Source: Acidobacteriota bacterium (GTDB taxonomy: Bacteria; Acidobacteriota; Thermoanaerobaculia; UBA5066). Taken from it: a stretch of DNA of 64,000 nucleotides. Below, in pieces: positions 1 through 10,646 of the stretch. The first letter of the stretch is position 1; every line of letters begins with the position of its first letter. Under the pieces are notes generated by a model, which was not told the DNA's origin, did not search any database, and saw only the letters and a list, made by a program, of their open reading frames with translations. The stretch spans positions 335,645 to 399,644 of the forward strand of contig JADJVE010000004.1 of the NCBI GenBank assembly GCA_016716715.1, in the 5' to 3' direction. Both the position numbers and the translations under genes were made by a program.

Positions 1-220
1 ACTCGCCGAGCTTGTGCCCGACCATGTTCTCGGAGATGTAGACGGGGATGAACTTCTTGCCGTTGTGGACGGCCAGCGTGTGGCCGACCATGTCGGGCAG
101 GATCGTCGAGCGGCGCGACCAGGTCTTCAGGACGCGCTTTTCGCCCGCTGCGTTCATCGAGGCGATCTTTTCGAGGAGCGGCGCGTCGACGAACGGCCCC
201 TTTTTCGTGGAACGAGACAT
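1..220 (-). CDS. rpsS: 30S ribosomal protein S19 (uS19), 3' part cut by window edge
   Basis: uS19 sits in the head of the 30S subunit near the A site and contacts bS13. The visible 73 codons start MSRSTKKGPFVDAPLLEKI and include the family motifs KTWSRRSTILPDMVGHT and HNGKKFIPVYISENMVGHKL. The ATG is at 220-218, 15 bases after the rplB stop, which is the usual S10-operon order. The C-terminus lies to the left of the window. Identity is certain; only completeness is unknown. Confidence 0.97.
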   Translation of the reverse strand, partial: MSRSTKKGPFVDAPLLEKIASMNAAGEKRVLKTWSRRSTILPDMVGHTLAVHNGKKFIPVYISENMVGHKLGE

Positions 221-235
221 GTTTTCCCTCGTCTC

Positions 236-1057
236 CTACTTGCGGCGCTTGACGATGAGCGCGTCGGTACGCTTGTTGTTGCGGGTCTTCTTGCCCTTGG
301 TCTTCCAGCCCCACGGCGACGTGGGGTGGCGGCCGCCGGACGTCTTGCCCTCGCCGCCGCCCATGGGGTGGTCGACGGGGTTCATGGCGACGCCGCGGTT
401 GTGCGACTTCCAGCCGAGCCAGCGGTTGCGGCCGGCCTTGCCGATCGAAATGTTCTCGTGCTCGAGGTTTCCAACCTGGCCGATCGTGGCGTAGCAGTCC
501 ACACGCACGCGGCGCAGCTCGCCCGAGGGCACGCGCAGGAGCGCGAAACCGCCCTCCTTCGCCATGAGCTGGGCGCTCGCACCGGCCGAACGGGCGATCT
601 GCCCGCCGCGGCCCGGCTGAAACTCGATGTTGTGCACGACGGTGCCGAGCGGGATCGACTTCAGGGGAAGCGCATTCCCGAGCACGATGTCGGCCGTCGG
701 GCCCGACACGACGGTGGCCCCGACCGCGAGGCCGGCGGGCGCGACGATGTAGCGCTTCTCGCCGTCGGCATAGTTCAGGAGCGCGATGCGGGAGGAGCGG
801 TTCGGGTCGTACTCGATCGAGGCGACCTTCGCCGGGATCCCGTGCTTGTCGCGCTTGAAGTCGATGTCGCGGTACCGCTTCTTGTGGCCGCCGCCACGCC
901 ACCAGGACGTGAGGTGGCCTCGGCTGTCGCGGCCGCCGGTCTTCAGCTTGCCCTTCGTGAGGGACTTCGTCGGCTCGGACTTCGTGATCTCCGAGAAATC
1001 GGACGTCGTCCGCTGGCGCATGCCGGGAGAGGTCGGTTTGTAGGACTTCACGGGCAT
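236..1057 (-). CDS. rplB: 50S ribosomal protein L2 (uL2)
   Basis: uL2 is a core 23S-binding protein needed for subunit association and peptidyl-transferase assembly. The 273-residue product has the family length. It starts MPVKSYKPTSPGMRQRTTSDF, carries SRGHLTSWWRGGGHKKRYR in the N-terminal half, and ends with the conserved region GVAMNPVDHPMGGGEGK followed by the basic tail KKTRNNKRTDALIVKRRK. The histidine of the MNPVDHPMGGG segment, the one most linked to peptidyl-transferase function, is present. It lies between rplW and rpsS in the S10 operon, 4 bases downstream of rplW. No oddities. Confidence 0.98.
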   Translation of the reverse strand: MPVKSYKPTSPGMRQRTTSDFSEITKSEPTKSLTKGKLKTGGRDSRGHLTSWWRGGGHKKRYRDIDFKRDKHGIPAKVASIEYDPNRSSRIALLNYADGEKRYIVAPAGLAVGATVVSGPTADIVLGNALPLKSIPLGTVVHNIEFQPGRGGQIARSAGASAQLMAKEGGFALLRVPSGELRRVRVDCYATIGQVGNLEHENISIGKAGRNRWLGWKSHNRGVAMNPVDHPMGGGEGKTSGGRHPTSPWGWKTKGKKTRNNKRTDALIVKRRK

Positions 1058-1061
1058 GGCG

Positions 1062-1361
1062 TCACACCCCTTCGAACAGGGCCGGGAGCTTCTGGCCCTT
1101 CGCGAGCTTCACGTAGGCCTTCTTCCGGTCCTGCGCGCGTCCGATGGACTTCCCGACCTTCTTGATCTTCCCGTTCACGGCGACGACGCGGACGGCGTCG
1201 ACCTTGACCTGGAAGAGGGCCTCGACGGCCTTGCGGATTTCGATCTTGTTCGCGTCGCGGGCGACGTCGAACGTGAGGACGTTCTGGGTCTGGCTCATCG
1301 CCGTCGAGCGCTCCGTCAGGACGGGACGCACGATGACGGCCTGGTGAGTGCGCGGGTTCAT
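1062..1361 (-). CDS. rplW: 50S ribosomal protein L23 (uL23)
   Basis: uL23 lines the nascent-peptide exit and is the docking site for trigger factor and SRP. The 99-residue product has the normal bacterial length. It shows the segments VIVRPVLTERSTAMSQ and LTFDVARDANKIEIRKAVEALF, followed by VKVDAVRVVAVNGKIKKVGK, typical of the family. Its start overlaps the rplD stop by four bases (ATGA, 1358-1361), implying translational coupling with L4. Confidence 0.97.
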   Translation of the reverse strand: MNPRTHQAVIVRPVLTERSTAMSQTQNVLTFDVARDANKIEIRKAVEALFQVKVDAVRVVAVNGKIKKVGKSIGRAQDRKKAYVKLAKGQKLPALFEGV

Positions 1362-2083
1362 GCCAGCACCTCCGAAACGGCACGGAGGGCGTCCTCGGTG
1401 AGGACGATCGTTCCGGCGTTCAGCGCGTCGTAGACGTTGAGCCCGAGCGGGTCCAGCGTCGTGACCTTGGGATTGTTCGCCACGGCGCGGGCGAGGTTCT
1501 CGTTGCCCTTACGGTCGACGACGAGCGTCTTGCCCTCGACCCCGAGCTTCGCGAGCACGCTCGCGAAGTCCCTGGTCTTGTGCGTCGCGAGCTTGAGCGC
1601 GTCGAGAAGCACGACCTTCTGCTCGCGCGCCTTCTCGGAGAGCACGCAGCGGAGCGCCGCCTTCTTCGCCTTCGCGTTCACCTTGAGCGCGTAGGAGTGC
1701 GGAACGGGACCGAACACCGTGCCGCCGTGGCGGTGCAGCGGCGGGCGGCCGCCACCCTGGCGGGCGCGGCCGGTGCTCTTCTGCTTGAACGGCTTCTTGC
1801 CGGAGCCGGACACCTCGGCGCGGGTCTTCGTCTTGTGCGTTCCGCGGTGCTCGCGCGCCCGGATCTGCTTGACGACTTCCCACACGAGGTGGCGGCGGAA
1901 CGGCACGCCGAAGATCTCCTCGGGGAGCGTCGCCTCGCCGACGGTCTCGGCCTTGACGTTGCGCACCTTGAGCTTCAGCGAGGGGGCGGCCGCCTTCGGG
2001 GCAGCAGCCTTCTTCGGAGCGGCCGCGGCTTTCGGAGCGGACGCCTTCTTCGGAGCGGCGGTCTTCGTGTTCTTGTCTGCCAT
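1358..2083 (-). CDS. rplD: 50S ribosomal protein L4 (uL4) with Ala/Lys/Pro-rich N-terminal extension
   Basis: uL4 reaches into the 50S exit tunnel and in some bacteria represses its own operon. The 241-residue product is about 35 residues longer than the common 200-210. The core starts near residue 36 (SLKLKVRNVKAETVGEATL) and contains the tunnel-loop region with TGRARQGGGRPPLHRHGGT. Residues 1-35 are nearly all Ala, Lys and Pro in short repeats (APKKA, APKAA), a low-complexity basic tail. The first ATG follows a short gap after rplC and no better internal start is visible, so the extension is probably translated. It may be disordered and bind RNA; this is inference. Confidence 0.96.
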   Translation of the reverse strand: MADKNTKTAAPKKASAPKAAAAPKKAAAPKAAAPSLKLKVRNVKAETVGEATLPEEIFGVPFRRHLVWEVVKQIRAREHRGTHKTKTRAEVSGSGKKPFKQKSTGRARQGGGRPPLHRHGGTVFGPVPHSYALKVNAKAKKAALRCVLSEKAREQKVVLLDALKLATHKTRDFASVLAKLGVEGKTLVVDRKGNENLARAVANNPKVTTLDPLGLNVYDALNAGTIVLTEDALRAVSEVLA

Positions 2084-2092
2084 GGCCGCTCC

Positions 2093-2746
2093 TTACGCCG
2101 CCGCTCCGCCGGCTTTCCGGGAGAGCTTCTTCACGATCTTGACGACCGTGTTGCGAGCTCCCGGAACCGCACCGCGGAGATAGATGAGGTGGTTCTCGGT
2201 GTCCACGCGGACGACCATGAGGTTCTTCATCGTCGTCTGCTTGCCGCCCATGCGTCCCGACGAGCGCGTGCCCGGGTAGACGCGGGAGGGAAAGGCCGAC
2301 GGGCCGATGGAGCCCGGCGCGCGGTGGAACATCGAGCCGTGCGTCGCGGCGCCGCCGGTGAAGCCGTGGCGCTTCACGACGCCCTGGAAGCCCTTGCCCT
2401 TGGAGACGCCGACGACGTCGACGTGCTCCTTCTCGGCAAAGATGTCGCAGAGCACCTTGTCGCCGGGGGCGGCCTTCTCGTCGGCGTCGCACCGGACCTC
2501 GCCGAGGGTCTTCGCCGGCGGCACGCCCGCCTTTTCGAAGTGTCCCTTGGCGGCCGCCGTGAGGCGGCGCGGCGACACGCGGCCGACGAGCCCGAGCTGG
2601 ACGGCGTCGTACCCGTCGTGGTCCTTCGTCTTGCGCTGGACGACCAGGCAGGGCCCGGCTTCGACGACGGTGACCGGCACGACCGTGCCGTCCGCTTCGA
2701 AGACCTGGGTCATCCCGATCTTGCGTCCCAGAATTCCGTTGATCAT
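2093..2746 (-). CDS. rplC: 50S ribosomal protein L3 (uL3)
   Basis: uL3 nucleates early 50S assembly, and its central extension reaches the peptidyl-transferase centre. The 217-residue product begins MINGILGRKIGMTQVFEADG and contains the extension motif GKGFQGVVKRHGFTGGAATHGS, followed by HRAPGSIG and PGTRSSGRMGGKQTTMKN. The glutamine of the GGKQ-type motif, methylated by PrmB in some bacteria, is present. It sits between rpsJ and rplD in the standard S10 order, 55 bases after rpsJ. Confidence 0.98.
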   Translation of the reverse strand: MINGILGRKIGMTQVFEADGTVVPVTVVEAGPCLVVQRKTKDHDGYDAVQLGLVGRVSPRRLTAAAKGHFEKAGVPPAKTLGEVRCDADEKAAPGDKVLCDIFAEKEHVDVVGVSKGKGFQGVVKRHGFTGGAATHGSMFHRAPGSIGPSAFPSRVYPGTRSSGRMGGKQTTMKNLMVVRVDTENHLIYLRGAVPGARNTVVKIVKKLSRKAGGAAA

Positions 2747-2801
2747 GTTTCTTTCCTCGCCGCGCCCCTGGAAGAGACGAGGCGGTTCTTTTTTCGACTT
2801 C

Positions 2802-3119
<318 letters not shown>

Positions 3120-3166
3120 AAAAGTCTTTTGCTTTCTTTGGAAGGGATCGGGCCCCCGGAAGAGGA

Positions 3167-3199
3167 CCGGGGAATTTCTTAGAAGGTAAGAAACCCCGG
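3167..3199 (-). other. Hairpin in the tuf-rpsJ gap
   Basis: CCGGGG (3167-3172) pairs with CCCCGG (3194-3199). Inside it, TTTCTTA (3175-3181) pairs with TAAGAAA (3187-3193), leaving a two-base AA bulge and a 5-base loop. No run of T follows on the minus strand, so it does not look like a simple terminator. It may be a processing or partial attenuation element between the str and S10 parts of the transcript. Its AT-rich core resembles short sequences near 42327 and 50731. Confidence 0.45.
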
Positions 3200-3225
3200 C
3201 CCATCCGGAACCCTCTCTCTATCTC

Positions 3226-4428
<1,203 letters not shown>

Positions 4429-4458
4429 CTGTCTCTCCTTCGCTCCTGGCGGCTTTCT

Positions 4459-6534
<2,076 letters not shown>

Positions 6535-6695
6535 GAGCTTGTATCCCGTTCCGGGCTGACTGCGCCGTCAAATGAGAGGGGCGCGCGAGCGTCGCGCTCT
6601 CCCTCCATTTCGCACGCTTAAGGCGTGTTCCGGGTCTCCGAAAGGACCTGTCCGGTTCGCACCGGCCGGTTTCCCCTCACCCGGGTGTGGCAGTT

Positions 6696-7166
6696 CTACC
6701 AGCGGTAATGGGCGAAGGCCTTGTTGGCCTCGGCCATTTTGTGGGTGTCCTCCTTCTTCTTCACGGCGTTGCCCCGGTTGTTGGCGGCGTCGAGAAGCTC
6801 GCCCGCGAGCTTGTCCCGCATCGTCTTCTCGCCGCGCGCCTGCGCGTACGAGATGACCCAGCGGATCGCGAGCGAGGTCCGTCGGTTCGGCTTGACCTCG
6901 ACAGGAACCTGGTACGTCGAGCCGCCGACGCGGCGCGACTTGACCTCGAGAACCGGCTTGACGTTCTCGAGAGCCTTCTTGAATGTCTTGAGCGGATCGT
7001 CCGACGTCTTCTGCTCGATCTGCTTCATCGCGCCGTAGAAGATCGACTCGGCGGTGGACTTTTTGCCGCGCTCCATGACGCAGTTGATGAACTTCGTCAC
7101 GAGCTGGGACTGGTAGAGCGGGTCCGGGAGGACTTCGCGTTTCGGGACTTCACGGCGACGCGGCAT
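6696..7166 (-). CDS. rpsG: 30S ribosomal protein S7 (uS7)
   Basis: uS7 nucleates the 30S head and lines the E site. The 156-residue product begins MPRRREVPKREVLPDPLYQS and carries the family segments FINCVMERGKKSTAESIFYG and SRRVGGSTYQVPVEVKPNRR, then the C-terminal basic helix with KMAEANKAFAHYRW. Normal length. It starts 9 bases after rpsL. The 161-base gap to fusA contains GC-rich sequence but no gene and no clear terminator. Confidence 0.98.
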   Translation of the reverse strand: MPRRREVPKREVLPDPLYQSQLVTKFINCVMERGKKSTAESIFYGAMKQIEQKTSDDPLKTFKKALENVKPVLEVKSRRVGGSTYQVPVEVKPNRRTSLAIRWVISYAQARGEKTMRDKLAGELLDAANNRGNAVKKKEDTHKMAEANKAFAHYRW

Positions 7167-7175
7167 GTCGTTTCC

Positions 7176-7550
7176 TTAAGCCTTCGGACGCTTCGCGCCG
7201 TACTTGGAGCGCGACTGCTTGCGGTTCGCGACGCCGACGGCGTCGAGCGTCCCGCGGATGATGTGGTAGCGCACGCCGGGAAGGTCCTTCACGCGGCCTC
7301 CGCGGATCATGACGATGGAGTGCTCCTGGAGGTTGTGCCCGATGCCGGGGATGTAGGTCGTGACCTCGATGCCGTTCGTGAGGCGCACGCGCGCGATCTT
7401 CCGGAGAGCCGAGTTCGGCTTCTTCGGGGTCGTCGTCTTCACCTGGGTGCAAACGCCGCGGCGCTGCGGGCAGGACTGCAGGGCGGGCGACTTCGTCTTG
7501 TAACGGACGGCTTCGCGGCCCTTTCTCACGAGCTGGCTGATCGTCGGCAT
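7176..7550 (-). CDS. rpsL: 30S ribosomal protein S12 (uS12)
   Basis: uS12 controls decoding accuracy in the A site. I use the ATG at 7550, giving 124 residues starting MPTISQLVRKGREAVRYKTK. An upstream in-frame extension to 7715 has no family resemblance and overlaps the promoter. The conserved segments TTTPKKPNSALRK and RGGRVKDLPGVRYH are intact. Lys43 and Lys88, where substitutions give streptomycin resistance, are wild type, and Asp89, the usual methylthiolation site, is present. It is the first gene of the str operon. Confidence 0.97.
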   Translation of the reverse strand: MPTISQLVRKGREAVRYKTKSPALQSCPQRRGVCTQVKTTTPKKPNSALRKIARVRLTNGIEVTTYIPGIGHNLQEHSIVMIRGGRVKDLPGVRYHIIRGTLDAVGVANRKQSRSKYGAKRPKA

Positions 7551-7686
7551 GGGACTTTCGAGACTCCTTCGGAACGCTTGGCGAGTCGAATGACGGACTA
7601 TCGAGTGGCGAACCGGCCACGAGGAGGCCGTTTTCCGGGCGCGACACGGCGGATAACGCCGGGCCGGTCCCCGGGGAAACCCGCGA

Positions 7687-7715
7687 ATCATAGTGACCCC
7701 CCGGTGGGCTGTCAA
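7687..7715 (-). promoter_or_regulatory. Sigma-70-type promoter for the str-S10 operon
   Basis: On the minus strand a consensus -35 TTGACA (7715-7710) is followed after exactly 17 bases by -10 TATGAT (7692-7687). Transcription would start near 7680, leaving a leader of about 130 bases before rpsL. That leader is GC-rich and can form several short stems. The promoter lies in the gap after the dxs stop, which allows str-operon transcription independent of rpoBC. Confidence 0.8.
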
Positions 7716-7742
7716 GCGACAAACCCCTCGGCAGAGTGAGTA

Positions 7743-9686
7743 TCAGGTCCAGTGAACGGGCTCGGCGGCCGCCTGGGAGCCGGCAGGCGCCGGAGCGGCC
7801 GAACCGTCCGCCGCCAGGAGGCCCGGATAGACCTCGCGGGCCCGGGCCACCACGCCTTCCGGGTCCAGCCGGAAGTGCTGCCGCTGAAAGGCCTGGGGGC
7901 CATGCTCGACGAACTGGTCCGGGATCGCATGCGAACGGACTCCCGAGGACGGCAGGCCGGCGGCGTGGACGGACTCGAGGACCGCGCTCCCGAAGCCTCC
8001 CTGATGGAGGTGCTCTTCCAGCGTGAGAAGACGGGGACAGGCGGCCAGTAGAGTCCCCACGAGCGCCACGTCCAAAGGCTTGACGAATCGAGCGTTAGCA
8101 ACGCCGCAGTCGACGCCGAGGGTCTTCAGGGCAGCAGCGGCCTTTTCGGCTACGGGCACCATGGAGCCGTAGGCAAGGAGGTTCAGGTCCTTGCCGATCG
8201 ACAGAATCTCACCCTTCCCCGCCGGAATCGTCCTCAGGACGGGGTCGAGCGGGGCGCCGAGTCCGGCGCCCCGGGGATAGCGAATCGCGAAGGGCCGGCC
8301 GGACCCGATGGCCGTGAAGAGGAGGTGCTGGAGCTCGTTCTCGTCTTTCGGCGCAGCGACCGTCATGTTCGGGATGCCCCGCGTATAGGCGATGTCGTAG
8401 ATCCCCTGGTGGGTCTTGCCGTCGTCTCCGACGAGGCCGGCCCTGTCGATGCAGACGGTCACGGGCAGGTTCTGCAGGCAGACGTCGTGGATGAGCTGGT
8501 CGTAGCCGCGCTGGAGAAACGTCGAATAGATCGAGACGACGGGCTTCAGGCCGGCCTTTGCCATGCCTGCCGCCATGATGATGGCGTGCTCCTCGGCGAT
8601 TCCGACGTCGAAGACCCGGCCCGGGTACACCTTCTGGACCTCGCCGAGCCCGGTGCCCTCGAGCATCGCGGCCGTGATCGCGACGATCTTCGGGTCCTTC
8701 TCCATCATCGCGAGGAGCGTCTTCGCGAAGACCTGCGAGTACGTGGGCGCCGCGCCCGTGGAGGCGGCCGGCGAGGGCGTGCCGGGCTGGTGGAAGCGCG
8801 ACGGGTTCTCCTCGGCCTTGTCGTAGCCGCGCCCCTTGTGCGTGAGGGCGTGGATCACGACGGGCGTCCCGTCCTTCGAAACTTCCTTCGCCCGCGCGAG
8901 CGCCTCCTCGAGCTCCTTGAAGTCGTGGCCGTCGATCGGCCCGACGTAGTGGAAGCCGAGCTCGTCCCAGACGAGGTTCGGGAAGAAGAGCCCCTCGACG
9001 GAGTTCTTGATCTTCTTCGCAAGGCCCCAGGCTTCCTCCCCCTTCGGGAGCTTCTTGAAGAGGCCGTGCCCCTTCTCGGTCAGGCGCTTGTAGGCCGGGT
9101 GGAGCTCGAAGCGGTTGCGCCAGTGCGCGAGCCAGCCGACGTTCTCCGAGATGGACCAGCCGTTGTCGTTCAGGATGACGACGAGCCGCTTCGGCTTGAT
9201 GTGGACGATGTTGTTGAGCGCCTCGTAGCTCGTCCCCGACGTCATCGCGCCGTCGCCGACCACGACGACGACGTGCGGATCGTTCGGATCCCCCTGGAGC
9301 GCGACGGCGAGGCCCATCCCGAAGGAGAGGCCAGTCCCCGCGTGCCCGGCGGCGAACGTGTCGTGGTCGCTCTCCATCGGTTCCGCGAAGCCGGAGAGGC
9401 CGCCCGGCTTGCGGATCGTCGCGAAGCCGCCCGCGCGCCCGGTGACGAGCTTGTGCGTGTAGCACTGGTTCGACGTGTCCCACACGAAGCGGTCCTTCGG
9501 GCTGTGGAACGCGCGGTGCATCGCGAGCGTGAGCTCGACGACGCCGAGATTCGAGGCGAGGTGGCCGCCCGATCTCGTGATCGTCTCGACGATCACCTCG
9601 CGACATTCGGCCGCGAGGCGGGCGAGCGATTCGTGGTCGAGGCTCCGGAGGTCGTCCGGCCCGCCGATGGTGTCGAGAAGGGTCAT
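7743..9686 (-). CDS. dxs: 1-deoxy-D-xylulose-5-phosphate synthase
   Basis: DXS condenses pyruvate and glyceraldehyde 3-phosphate, the first step of the MEP isoprenoid pathway, using thiamine diphosphate. The 647-residue product is the usual length. It contains the TPP-binding segment GDGAMTSGTSYEALNN ending about 15 residues before NDN, the His region WDTSNQCYTHKLVTGR, and a transketolase-like half with KTHQGIYDIAYTRGIPNM and the C-terminal EEHLHQGGFGSAVLE. Its start overlaps the preceding squalene/phytoene synthase gene by four bases, so the two form an isoprenoid operon. ispD and ispF lie near 28-29 kb. The last residues form an Ala/Pro-rich tail. Confidence 0.97.
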   Translation of the reverse strand: MTLLDTIGGPDDLRSLDHESLARLAAECREVIVETITRSGGHLASNLGVVELTLAMHRAFHSPKDRFVWDTSNQCYTHKLVTGRAGGFATIRKPGGLSGFAEPMESDHDTFAAGHAGTGLSFGMGLAVALQGDPNDPHVVVVVGDGAMTSGTSYEALNNIVHIKPKRLVVILNDNGWSISENVGWLAHWRNRFELHPAYKRLTEKGHGLFKKLPKGEEAWGLAKKIKNSVEGLFFPNLVWDELGFHYVGPIDGHDFKELEEALARAKEVSKDGTPVVIHALTHKGRGYDKAEENPSRFHQPGTPSPAASTGAAPTYSQVFAKTLLAMMEKDPKIVAITAAMLEGTGLGEVQKVYPGRVFDVGIAEEHAIIMAAGMAKAGLKPVVSIYSTFLQRGYDQLIHDVCLQNLPVTVCIDRAGLVGDDGKTHQGIYDIAYTRGIPNMTVAAPKDENELQHLLFTAIGSGRPFAIRYPRGAGLGAPLDPVLRTIPAGKGEILSIGKDLNLLAYGSMVPVAEKAAAALKTLGVDCGVANARFVKPLDVALVGTLLAACPRLLTLEEHLHQGGFGSAVLESVHAAGLPSSGVRSHAIPDQFVEHGPQAFQRQHFRLDPEGVVARAREVYPGLLAADGSAAPAPAGSQAAAEPVHWT

Positions 9687-10615
9687 CGAGGCTCCCCCGA
9701 AAGCGTTCGATCATACAGGGGCGGGCGCTCGCCTCGCGCGATCGCGCTGCGCACGCCGCGCGCGATGCGGAAGACCTCCGGACGACCCACCTTCGCTCCC
9801 GGCCCCCGTTCCTCCACCTTTGCGAGGGCCGCCCAGGCGAGCGCCACCGGCAGCGCGGTGAACTCCAGGATCCCGGCCGGCGCGCCGGCGGCGTGCAACG
9901 CGTCGATGTACTCCCCCGCCGTGTCGAGGTCCCGCCGGGCGAGCGCGAAGACCTCGGCGCGCGGGACGTCCGCGGGCAGGTAGCGGCGTCCCTCGGCAGC
10001 GTCCTCGTCGGAGTCCTTCAGAATGTTCACGAGCTGGAGCGCCTCGCCGAAGGTTCGGGCTCGCGCGCGGAGATCGAATGCCGCGGGTCGAAGAGAAGAT
10101 GAAGATTCTTCGAGTAGGAAGAGCTCGGTGAGAAGTTCGCCCACGATTCCGGCTACGGTGTAGCAGTAGCCCCGAAGATCCTCGAAAGACTCGAGTGTCA
10201 GGCCCTGCTCATTCGTTCGTGCGACGAACCCGGCCATTCCGTCCGCCGACCGGACCACGTGGGTGCGGAGAATCGCCGCCGCTTCCGGGCGCAGCGCGGC
10301 GAACGCGTCGAAGACGAACGGCGTCTCGGCAATCAGCTCGCGGTAACCCGCGTGACGCGAAACGCCGGCCTGCGTCCAGGCCTGCCCGAGCCGCTCCGCC
10401 TCCGCCCGTGTCCCGTTCTTCAGAAGAAATCCGAAATCTCTCAGAGCCGCGATCCGGTCCGCGGGCGCCCAGTGCGTCGCGTCCTCGAACGTGTCGGCGA
10501 TCCGGAAGAGGAGGTACGCGACCGTCACCTGCCGCCGCACGGGCTCGGGCAGCGGCGGGATCGAGAGCGCGAACGTGCGGCTCGTCTTCTCGAGGAGGTC
10601 GAGGAGGTCGGCCAC
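9683..10615 (-). CDS. Squalene/phytoene synthase family protein
   Basis: This family joins two prenyl diphosphates head to head, giving squalene (hopanoids) or phytoene (carotenoids). The 310-residue product has both Asp-rich metal sites: DTFED at residues 41-45 and DSDED at 201-205 followed by AAEGRRYLP. Between them is YCYTVAGIVGELLTELF. The start is GTG at 10615. The stop overlaps the dxs start by four bases. No hopanoid cyclase or carotenoid desaturase is in the window, so the product (squalene, hydroxysqualene step or phytoene) cannot be decided. The 31 bases to the divergent esterase gene must hold both starts. Confidence 0.88.
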   Translation of the reverse strand: MADLLDLLEKTSRTFALSIPPLPEPVRRQVTVAYLLFRIADTFEDATHWAPADRIAALRDFGFLLKNGTRAEAERLGQAWTQAGVSRHAGYRELIAETPFVFDAFAALRPEAAAILRTHVVRSADGMAGFVARTNEQGLTLESFEDLRGYCYTVAGIVGELLTELFLLEESSSSLRPAAFDLRARARTFGEALQLVNILKDSDEDAAEGRRYLPADVPRAEVFALARRDLDTAGEYIDALHAAGAPAGILEFTALPVALAWAALAKVEERGPGAKVGRPEVFRIARGVRSAIARGERPPLYDRTLSGEPR

Positions 10616-10646
10616 GCGCCCATGTTACCGGGGTACTCTCGTCCGC

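Noticed and set aside
7551..7715. Longer rpsL starting at 7715
   Set aside because: The extension covers the promoter and leader, and S12 proteins start at the MPTI-type Met used here.
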